Shown here: one piece after another, positions 14,101 to 26,100 of the stretch
Layout: each line of letters starts with the position of its first letter
Numbering within the stretch: the first letter of the stretch is position 1
Origin: Owenia fusiformis
Taxonomy: Eukaryota; Annelida; Polychaeta; Sabellida; Oweniidae
Assembly (NCBI GenBank): GCA_903813345.2
Contig: CAIIXF020000005.1
Location: 9,677,375 to 9,737,374 of the forward strand
Direction: 5' to 3'
DNA: 60,000 bases
Notes under the pieces: generated by a model
The model's input: the letters and a program-made list of their open reading frames with translations, nothing else
Told to the model about the DNA's origin: nothing
Databases searched by the model: none
Translations under genes and position numbers: made by a program

Positions 14101-17100
14101 TTTCCATTTGGCCTTCGAGGGGAATGTAAAAGATTGAAGATAGCCTGAGAATCTTTCATAAAGTACTTCATACTTTGACAACACTTCATAATTTTACAGA
14201 CTTGTTGACACAAAGCATTTACCACCCTTGGCAGAATAATTTTTACATTCCTAGAAATAAGCATTTTCCATCAAAACAAATTTCTCGGAAAAATATTCAC
14301 CTGATACGATGGCATAATGTATCTTCTATTTTTAACATATTAACAAATATTTCGCAAGAGTACTTAAACAATATTTTCCTGATATGAAGATATATAATGA
14401 AAAATAAATTAAACAATGGACAATACACACAAATCAATATAATATAATACAATACAATACAATATGATACATGAAACAATAACTGTAAATAATTCCAAAT
14501 TGATATTAACTAACAGCCGACTGACATCGTGCTGCTTTGAACATTATACATATATACTAGAAATATGGAATACATCTACACATAATGCAATTTTTGTGGC
14601 ATCCTAGACCTAAAGAGAGAGATTCAAGATAACTATTAGACACATCTGTCTGTTTAATAGATTTAATTGATGGAAATTTCCTATGGTATATACTAATTTC
14701 TTGTTGCTCTTATTGCCTGGAGTATATTTTGATAAATCAAAGGCATTTCTGCCCACCCTTTATATTGGATATGCATTTTAAAGCTCCTAAACTAGATATC
14801 TTGAGGGCAAATATTTCAGGATTATCTCTCACTTTTAAGTTTATCTGTCGATCATTCCTATATTTGACTAGATACCTCTATTCATTCTTTTGGCAAGCCA
14901 TTATTATATGTGTAAAAGAAATAATGAAATAAATAGTATATGTATTAAAAGAATATATTTATTCATCCCATACTTGGACGTATTACAGGTACATAGTGCA
15001 GGTTTGTAAAAACCTATATTTTCATCAGCAGGCAAATAAAGCTTTACGTCCTGCTCTGAGCAGGCAGATATAGTATATCTGCCTCGGGATAGTCCCAATA
15101 TCCTGAACCTCATATAGGATAATCTCTATATATACGGTATTCTTTTTTCAGAAAACATAATTAGGATTGCAAAGGAAATATTGCCTTTTGAAATGATTGC
15201 TTCCAACATTTTACAATCTCTATCCCTTCTAATTCATTTAAGGTTAATATATAACTACCAGCAAAGGAACATACTGAAAAGCTTGAAGGCTATTTCTATG
15301 AATTGCAAAAAAAAGAACTAAAATCGAAGAGTTCGAAGTCCAAAAAACAATGATTTTCATTTTAAACTGCAGAGACATTAGGGATGTCACGGTTTCCCGA
15401 TATTGTCCCGTCCCTCGGGACTTTGGTCACGGGATGGGACAACCCCCATGTACCGAAGATTTCAGTCCATGCTCAGAACATACTATTTCTCCTGTATATT
15501 ACCCTAAATCGTCCCAAATGCACAATAAATATGATATAAACTAGAATTTTCTTTCGTTTTTACTACTTATCTGCGGGATTACGTTCATGCGTAAATGCCA
15601 TCTAGTGGCAAATACTATAAGTGATTATAATAAACGAAAATTCAGGACAGAACATGTAGTTTTATCGATAACAGTGTTTCCATTTGAAATATGCTTTAAT
15701 TTAAACAATAACAAAGATCTTCATCAGTGAGAAAGGTAACAACTTAAAATTAATCTCAGATTACAAGTTTTTGCGCAACATGTGCAGCCCTCTTATGACG
15801 TTCAAAAGATCCGCGCTGCATAAGCATAAGCGGAAGTAGACGGAAAATGTAAGTTGTTGAACTGTTTTAAACTTATTAACCAATTTATTGGTTATGTCCC
15901 GTTCCGTCCCGAAGTGGATAATTCCCGTCCCGTCCCAAAATATTTTTGTCCCGTGACATCCCTCATAGACATAGTTTTATTCTAGAGGTTAATACTAATT
16001 TTTCATAAAATGATGTGCCTAACATCATCAACGGCTTCCTAAGGATATTATCGGTTACTCTTATAGGGATATAACTCGCCAATGGTTGTATTCATAAAAA
16101 AAACACATAATTTACTTCTAATTTTCGAAACATAACCACCAACATCTTTACAACACTTCCTTAGAAGACACCAAAAGTACTAAGACACCAGATTGAACCA
16201 AGTGTCTAAATGCAGTATAACAATGGCAATAGATACAGAAACACAGTACCTAAATGAATAGGAAGCAGCGCATATAAATATTGTACTTACGTTCACACTG
16301 CATGAGGTCTAGGTTGAGTTGCTGGAGTGCACCCATTGAGACTGCCTTCACTTCAGCATCCATGAGGAAGTCTACAAGTTGCCCAGCTATGTGTTTACAC
16401 GCTGACATACATGCTGTCTGTGCAACCTTGCCCTGTAATATAAAATATCAATGAATGAAAGCAATATAAATGTCCCTAAATAGGAGAGATTACAGACTTA
16501 ATATAAGAGTGTAGCCAGTGTTTTGTAAGTTAAAGATTTAAACTTCTACATGATCATAAAAAAAATTAATAAAAAACATTCCAAGTTGATTTAAGGTCAG
16601 AATTACAGACTGCCCTATATTTCTAATGAATCATCATAATTGGATTTTACTTAACTTGTTCCAAAACATGTATGACAAAAATTAAACGAGGCAATAACAT
16701 GCAAAATGTCGCTACCTTCCATTTGTTACAGATGCCAAATGCCAACCACTGAACACAAAAAAGTTATATGTCACCACATAATAATACAGGGAGCAGTTAA
16801 GCAGACTTTGTAGATACAAATATTTTTGCTTTTAAAATTGTTAATACACAACATTATACAGTATTTCTTTATAATACTTACTGGCAAATTTGTGAATGAG
16901 AGAAATGTACTCTGTAGATAGGCAATGAGATCCATTAAGTAGCCACTAGCTCGCCCCTTAGACTCAGCCATCATCCAGTCATAGTTGGCTGAAAATTTGA
17001 TCAAATCTTTATAATGCCTTCTACATCATGTGTCAGCAAGTGAATGGTAACTTTTCCAGTAATTTTTCCAGAACTCATTTAAAGGGATATTCCTTGCCGG

Positions 17101-20100
17101 ACCATATATCTCCTAATATGGTAGCTATAACCAACATATACTTTACATGTTTGGCAAAATACAGAAAAATGTTTTGATATGGTCAATATTGATCACTTAA
17201 AAATGTAGTGTTCAATTTTAGTAGGTTGCCATCTCTTAAGATTTCACTCAGAAATGCATTTTTTTTTAAATATGTAATTGTAACACTTTAATGCTTACCA
17301 AGTTCTAAAAATTCATCTATTTTTGTATTAATAATTCTATATATTTGTCCTTCAGCTTCAGATTTGGCATCTTTGAACATCATCGTGCCCTGCAGTCGAG
17401 CCACATGTATACTGTCTTTTTCAGCACTGAAAATACAACATAAGTGATCTTAAGTGACAACAAGGCATCAACATGACAAAATGTAACCACCTGTCATTTG
17501 TTACAGATGCCAAACACCAACTGCCAAACAAACTTCACAAAAAAGTTCGAGACCACAACAATATGTCACCCCTTGTGGTGGATCTTTCTTGCTTCGATAG
17601 CTTTTTGTGTTTTTTTATTTGAGTTTTATAACTAGAATAAAGTGGTGAGCTAACTTTCACACATTCACAAAATGGTGTTAAACAACAGAAAACCATTGTT
17701 GTGCAAAATGTTCACTGTTTCCAATCTCAATCCTAACTAATACATGAACAAAGTACTCACCCAGTAATTTCTGAGATAAAGTCTTCCAGGCAACCACATG
17801 ACTTCTCCAGGTAGTTCATGTTGATTGATATTTGGATTAACTGAAATGAAAATCACTTTTAAATTTAATTACATTTAAAGATGGTACGGTACAGTGCACA
17901 ACAGATTTCATGATTCAGCATCACTATCTAATTCAGTATCATATAATCAAGATCATGTTCTAGAGAGTCAGTGTGACCACTAAAGATTATTAATAATTAT
18001 TTTGGGAACATTTGATTACCACAAAACTACAACTATAAATCTTGGAGGCAAATAATTCAGTAATTGTATGCTCACAATTCTAAACAAAGGAAACATCTCA
18101 GAAATAAAAGAGTTTCAATGAAAACAGAAATTTTTAGATAGCTCGGGATGAATGATGAGCTCCCTATTTAAAGACCTATATTATTTTTTTGATAACTGAC
18201 TGGAAATTCACAAACTTATGTTGTGGTTTTGATCATTATTTAAGTTAATGTTAATGTTATCCTAAGCATGGCAATTTCCTTTGAAAATGTCTGATTTCCA
18301 GAATTTTTTGGAGCATTTTAATGTAGTTGTCACCAATAACGCAGATGCGAGTAGGTAGTTACCAGTTTCACCACCAGGTGGCTCATTCGGGTCAGATAGC
18401 ATGGCAAGTATAGTTCCGTTTAACTTAAATCACATCTGTTTTAGTAGTTCAATTTTCATAAAACCCTTATGTATCTAATAGTAAGCAAATTAAAATATGT
18501 CCAGTAAAAGAAAATGTTATCTGTCCAATACAAGAAAATATATTTCACTTTTTGTGACTTTGTAACATGGGGTCTATGGGGAATCAACCCAAACTAGAAG
18601 TCACATTTTGCAAGAAATAATAATTTTCGAAACCATATTTCTAGATGTACTTTTACATGTAGATTTCAAATATGACATCACTTTGACTGAATTTTGAGTA
18701 TTTAATGATTTAAATCAAGATTGTTTCTACTAGCATCTAGTATATTGATGGTATACGGCTTAATGATTGAAGTATTAAGTATGAAGATTAAATGTCGAGT
18801 ATTTCAACATTTTAAAACAAGTGCATACAGCATACATTGCATCACAATTTAATTGAACTTGGCAAAAATCTGAACATGGATATACCTGCAAAAGAGTGAG
18901 GTTTTGGCGAATAAGAGATGAGAGACAGCCACTAAGTGTCCTAGTGAGGAGAATGTTGGCAGATTTCCGTACCATATCATCTATCTCTGTATGGCTGAAA
19001 CATACCACAGCATTAAGTCATATGTAGATGTTAATTGTTACCGTTATATTAACAACATCAAGGTAAAATTTACTTCTACTCAGGGTAGTGCCTGGATATA
19101 AAAATAGCAACAAACCATATATCTTAGCCAGATAAAATAAGGGCAAGTACAGAGATTCTGACATTTAGAAATATTGAGTTTCTTAACCTTTCATATACTG
19201 TACGTATATTTCTTTTATTTACCCTGAGTCTCCACAACACATTTCATAAACTACACAAATGTTTTTGTGTTTTGAAACAAAAAAATTGTTATGTATCTAG
19301 CCATGAAGATTCAAATGAAATAAAAACATTTATATGTTTGGAGTTGCTTTGGTTACTCAGTCAATAAGAGTTGTATAGATGGCAGCTTTGTAGAGAGGTT
19401 AAGCTACACGTATTCAACAAAACTTGAACGTGAACTTCAATGTGCACGCAGATAAATGACGTCAGATTTGTTTATTTCCTGTTGTGGGCCAGAGTGAAGT
19501 TGATAGGTTTTTACATGAGATTATCATATTGGTGCACTTTACAGACGCGTATTCAACAAAGCATGAACGTGTACTTCTATGCGCGCAGAATTATGACGTC
19601 AGATTAGTCTACTTTTTACAGGTAAGCGTGAAAGTTACAGATTTTTACGTGTAGATGAGTGATTACACGTCGCTCATTAAGTGATTGATTTTATCTTTGT
19701 TCTAGGATGGCCCAGGAGTCAATATTTGATACAGAAAATCTTGCTTGTTATATTGTTAAACCCCAATCCTTAATTGGAAATAAGAATACATTTTAATGGG
19801 TAAATGGCAACTTCAAATGTGATCGTCTTGTTTCATTCCGTATAATATAAATAGGCAAGTCTAATATTTGATACCCGGGGCTTAGTACAATAAGCTTACT
19901 TACGCGTTCAGGTTCACAGTTTGCATTTGGACGTGTAGCTTAACCTCTCTATTATATAATTTATAAAATTGACAGTCAAGCAACTCCAAACCATACACAA
20001 CTACAAAAAAGGTACACTGTGTTTCGCCCCTAAACATTGAAGAAAAAGATTAGAATCATCTTGTAGTTAACTGTATAATTTTTATTTACAAATTACGACT

Positions 20101-23100
20101 ACATTTACAAATCAGGGCTCTTGCTAGGCTTTTAGACTGTGGCGCAGCACCACATTCTATTTAGCTCCGACCACAATCTATTGGCCAATGATGACTGTTT
20201 CAACAGTCTTAACTTGACTGAATACACAATAATAGCATGTGAAAAGGATAAATATAACATAAATATGATTTATCACGATTGAACAGTTATGCTGAAGATG
20301 TTTCAACCACACCCTAAGTATTTCCAGGTGAGAGCGCTGTAACTTTAAATATGTAAATAAAACTATCATCATAGAACTTCCCTATAAATTAATAACAAGG
20401 CTCCTCACCTTAGATGTAGATCCTCAGAGAATTTAATGCATGAATGTATAAAGTGCTTCACTTGTTCATAGACATTTGGAACCATCTCTGAGAAAGGAAG
20501 TTGAGTCGGAAATTGTTCCTGTAATGCAGAAAAACTTACAGTCATCTGTTTCCTGTTAGTTTTTATTATAATCAATGAAAAACAAATAAAAAATACAGGT
20601 CAATGTACACACATACGTACACTGTCTCTTATCGTGCGTAGGACTCCTTTCAATTAACACTAAATGACGTAGTTCTGAATATAGAGGTGCTAATTTCTTT
20701 TATTGCTACATTTTGCACTTTTGACAGGAATATTTCACTAAAGCCTGCCTGAATAGACAAGGTTTTCTTCATACAATTCATACATTTACTTCTTTATATG
20801 CCAAACACTTTAACATTTCAATAATTACACATGATTGTAGATTATAACAAAAAATGAAACTACTAAATATATACATGACAGTACAAATATACAAAAATGT
20901 AGAAACATCAGGACATTAAAATATTATGTCTTATAAAACCCTTGATACTGGTGATAAATTCATGAAAGCAATCAAAAGGCTTTAAACTAAAACTTTGATC
21001 ACTTCTTGGTCGTCTTGAAATATTTAACTGGGTACACAATCTTAAAGAAAACCTAGGCATTAACATGCAAAATGTCACCACCTGCCATTTGTTACAATAT
21101 GATGACCACTGTAATAAATGCCAAACACCAGCCACTGAGCACCAGCCAAAAAGGTTGGAGACTATATCAATATGTCATCACTTCTGATGGTGACATAAAA
21201 ATGACGGTGGTTTGATTTTGAGTTCTGTAAAATTTAGGGATAAGCAGTGCACTGTAGATTTTCTTTATTGACTTTGTGAAGCTAAGACCACCCACCACAT
21301 GTGCGTCATAGAACAAATGTGACATAGGCTGAAAGATTTTTTCGTAATAAAGTGGTGGCTATTCTTCATTCTTTCAAGAATGTTGTCACATTAGAATTAT
21401 ATTAGCACTCATATGTGTTTACGTCTTCTATTACATGTTGCGTGACAATGTGTTACATAATATTCAAATGTAAATTGAAGCATTAAAACTCTATGACTCA
21501 ATACTTTATTATAAAGAAGGTAATGATTAACAGATTTGGAGCAATAAAATAATTTATTGTTCAATCCGTTGAGGTTAGTGCATGAACGACCTTGAAACTA
21601 GAAAAACCAAGGTTTTCCATCTACTTTCAAATCTTGTAAAATGTGAAAGCATAGATACTGTACATTCAATGAATTTCAACGTGTAAAGTTTATATAGGCA
21701 AAAGACTATAATAAACAAAAAATACTTACAGCAGATGGCACATGTTCCCTGAATGGATACCTCTCTAAGATGTCTGTGTATTCATCTAACGTCTCAACCA
21801 TAATTGGGGTATAGTTATCCTCTGTAAAGATCTCATCAAAAATCTCTATCCATTTTTTGTTCAGAATTTCATTGTACTGGTCACGTATCTCTAATAGTAG
21901 GTCATAGAGTTGACTCACTGTGAACCCATAGCCCTAGAAAATATGAATCTAATGTTATTGTGCTCTAAAGAATAAATGAAATGTACACAAAGAGTTAAAA
22001 GTCTGCATGTCAGACAATGTTATTTATGTCCGACTGAATTCTGATCAAAAATGGCAAAAAATAAACTAAACAACTAAATATTAAATAAAACAGATCCATA
22101 TGTAATGCAAATATGTTGTTGTGATTTCTCTCTTGGATTACTCCTCCCCTTCTTATTCTGCCAATATTCAATTTCTTTATTGTCCAGGTAAAAATATTAG
22201 GTATTTACCCTTAGTGTGTGACAGAAGAGCACAATTAGCTGCTTGATTTGTAGCATTAGACTCACATCTACGCAGTAGGCCTGGAAATCAGTTATTCTGT
22301 GTGTATTATATTGACACTCTTTTGTGTATATTATAAATGAATTGAAAATACCTATTACTCTTTTGTGCATATTCAGAATGAATTAAAAACTCTTTGTGTG
22401 TATGATATTGAAAACACTCTTTTGTGTATATTATGAATGAATTAAAGACAATTACTATTTTGTGTATATAATGGATAAATTGAAAACACTTACTGAATGT
22501 GTTCTTAAGACTGCAATAATTTTGGCAAGGGCCATGTCCCATAGTTCATCCATGTATGCCCTGTTGACTAGACCACTGGTTGTGTTCATAATATGATCTT
22601 CCACCACAAAAAAACTAAAATAAAAACACTAAAGCATGATACAAATCAACTGATTGCACACAATATATCATATTGGAAAATATTTGGAGTGTAAATATGA
22701 TCATATTTGAATGTATAAATCTCAATAAATTTAAAATAAATTTTTATAGCTTTTCTTGAATTCATCTAGCAAATAGACAATTACTCACCCTATAATATCA
22801 TGGAAGTATTTCTTATATCCTTCTAACGTTTCATGCTGAAATAGAGCAATGATAGCATTTTATGACTGAACTACATGTTTAGTTTCTGACTGTTTATACA
22901 CATAGGGTATATGTTATCAATTGCTTTTCATCATTTATCAAAATTAAATAATAAAATTTGCAATTCCATATTTTACTTAGGTTAACTTTTAAGCATATAG
23001 ATTTTGAATATTTTCTGATGAATGTGGTGGTCTTAATTGATTTTATGGATTCTTGCTACAATGCGTTCTCTGTGAAATATAGTATACAACAGGAGCTCTA

Positions 23101-26100
23101 TGGTTGTTTGTATCATGTATTATAACTACATGTTGCTATTTATAACCACCAATTGTAAATAATACTGACCATGTTTGGAGGTGGAGTAAGGGAGAGCCTT
23201 GCTTGTTTCCTCCTTTGTTTTCTGTAATAATTCTCAAATGTTTCTTTAGATGCCTACAATATAAGATTATAGTGTGAATATAATAGTAATCACATGGGAA
23301 GATGGTGAAGAATATCAAGTTTATGGCAATTCTGATCACGAAGTACTTGAAAGTACATTCTTTTGGCAATGAATATCATAATGAATGGGAACAGATTTAG
23401 TAACTTGATAAAGGGGAATATAACTGAGGTGATTGTAATTGATACCCTTATTAGGTTAGCTTTTGCAATTTAAATCAGTAATAATATTGGGTAAATCATC
23501 ATTATCAAGCTAAAGTCAGAACATGGATAGGGAGATGTTCTGAAAGTCTGTTCTAAAATGTAAAATTGGACAATTTAACTTTCATTTTCATTCTGTAGAG
23601 CCCCTATTAGAGTACTGCATGTCACTCACCAGGACTTGGTATATGTGGAGACATCTATACACAGGTGCAAAATCAACCATGTCTTGAGCACTCAACTCCT
23701 AAAACAATTAAAACATCAAAATATGAATGCTTTGGAAAACTTACAGGGAGGCCAATATATCTAAAAATAAACATGAAAATGCCAATGCTGTTCATTAATA
23801 ACCTTTAGTTTATCTCATTATCATAAAAATGAAGTCGCATTTTCAAAATGGCTCAGTATTAAGCTGATTGAAAACAAGTAGTTTGTATCAAATACGGGGC
23901 ATGTATATATTTACAGAATATTTAGGTCAAAACATCAATGCACACCTGTCTTGTAACATATCCCATCTGACTAATTCTTATCACTTCCTCTTCAAATTCA
24001 TCATACTCTTCCTCCGAGTCAACCTTTTCTGGTGCAGGCTCTGCTCCATTCAAACCATTCTCTTCAGCAAATGGATTTGTTTTGTCCGCAAATGGGTTGG
24101 TTTTGTCAGCAAATGGGTTCATTTTGTCAGCAAATGGATTTAGGTCATCATTAAACGGGTTCTGAAATCAGATAAAATGTAACCTTTTAAAAAAAATTAA
24201 CAATTTCTATCAAAACTTACAGAGGCTTTTACATGGGATAAAATACCTATTTCACCATCTGTTGAAGTTGTTGAATTTGCATGTAATTATTAAACCCCTA
24301 CCATGTCATCATCATCGTCATCATCTCCAAAGGGATTCCCACTATCATTGTCATCATCATCAAATGGATTCTTTGAATCTTTTGCCTTTGGTTCATCAAA
24401 TGGGTTCTCTGGTTCTTTTTCTAATCTGCGGTGGATTTTGGGTTTTTCGTTAACTTTGATCACTTTTGGCTTGGTTGATTTCTTGATGGGGCCTTTACGC
24501 TTCATTCTGGCTAGTTCAGGATCGAGTCCATTCAATTCTGCCGCCTATGGAAATATCAGTATTCTATCAAAACAATATTTTTATCTCTTCATTCCGAATT
24601 ATGGGTTCATTCATAAAATTATGGGTTCACAAACAGTTATTCTTTCCCAGATTTAGAGAATACAACATTTGCAAAACAGAAAATTGACTAATGATTTGTA
24701 AATACAAATGATTCGTAAATACAAATGATTCATAAATACAATGTTTTGGAAAATGGACCCCATGTATGCCAATTGGGTAAAATTGCATATTTCATGACGA
24801 AGGTTGAAAACATGATTGCTACAGTTTAACACACTGGCAATCAGTCCATTGCCTAGTAGGAATCGTTTGCCAAGTTCACTGCCAAGTGTAAAGAGTGATT
24901 GCCATGGCAGTCAGGCTGCTGTGAGTTTCTAACTTTGTAAAATTGTTGCAAAGGGTTTTATGCTGTCATCTAAAGGTGACCTACCTGCTTCATAGCCACT
25001 TCACCTATTCTTGCAGAATATTTCCTGATGTTCTCTAAGAAATCTTTCAGGTCGGACATTGAGGCATCTTTGATACGTTCTCTCAGATGCGGTATCGTCT
25101 CACTCATTATTTGTGAGAATCTGTACTTGGAGACCCTTGGGAGATAGGTGTGTTCTAACTGTTCTAAAGTCTTGAGTGCAGGGTAGTACCTGAATATAAC
25201 ACAAGAATAGTGGTTACATAAAAACGTTTTGGGTCCCTAAGAACCAAAATTTGGGCCCAAAATTTAAGGCTAATTTTTTTGATAATTTAGCCTAATATTA
25301 AAAATAAGGCCCAAAAAGGCCAAGTGCCCAAAAAACAATTATTGAGGCCCAAAAATATCTTTGGGCCCTAGCCCTTCCTAAGGGGAACTGGTTCCACAAG
25401 TGGTACATGAGACTTCTATGGGACATAATTTTCCTAGTTTCAGCCAAATAACTAATTCTAGAGTGACAGTGGCTCTGCCTATCTCATAGCTAGCTACATC
25501 TATGATTGCTAAACATTCTCATGTATGGATCTATCATTGGACTGTCTGGGCATTATAAACACCTTTGACATAACATCTCCACCATCATTGTTGTTTTTAT
25601 TACCTTTTTGTCTTCATTTGTTCCTTCAGTTTTCCATATGTCTCTAGCACTGGAAGACACATAGTTAGACTTTCTATGGCAGATGCGATGTTTCTTTGTG
25701 TTTTACGTCCTTTGATAAGCGCTTCACCCTTCTGTACAATTTCTTCTCCACTGCTTTGGAGCTTGCTATTAAGTGACTGTATTTCATCCTATAAATCAAA
25801 GTTACAGTGTACCAGGTGCCATCTTACAGATTATCTTAATTTAGCCAGACACAGAAGCAGTCACTGTGGACATGTTCTAATAGCAGATTCAGCTCTAGTG
25901 GGCAGCCTTTCCAAAAAATCGTATCAATTTTAGAAATTTTTGTCGTATCTGCTTCTAAAAATTCCCAGAGTTCGTAATTTGTTATCGAGAAAGTAAATTT
26001 TTACACACATGTATGCAGGTGTTTAACATTTAATGAGTTATCACAGATCTTTTGTAGGAGATTCAGAGACAGTGGAGAATGTAATAACAGGTCAATTGTA

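Larger units (their letters stand above)
11293..16290. other. EXOC6 3' introns, no further exons seen
   Basis: These are the three last introns, with exons at 11772-11884 and 12170-12243. A 38-bp tandem duplication (units beginning ATGAAATTCA at 11611 and 11649) lies in the last intron. The 4-kb intron 12244-16290 contains a retrotransposon fragment (13588-14184), a run of palindromes (15050-15096) and a hAT-like MITE (15379-15964). Nothing else is recognisable. Confidence 0.6.

Noticed and set aside
13580-14387. A complete reverse transcriptase gene
   Set aside because: Only the region with the C-terminal zinc-type motif remains; polymerase motifs are absent and a stop lies just upstream.
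24303-24656. Plus-strand frame of 117 codons rich in Ser/Phe
   Set aside because: It is the antisense of the acidic NPF exon of EXOC6; the Ser runs come from the GAT/GAC repeats on the other strand.
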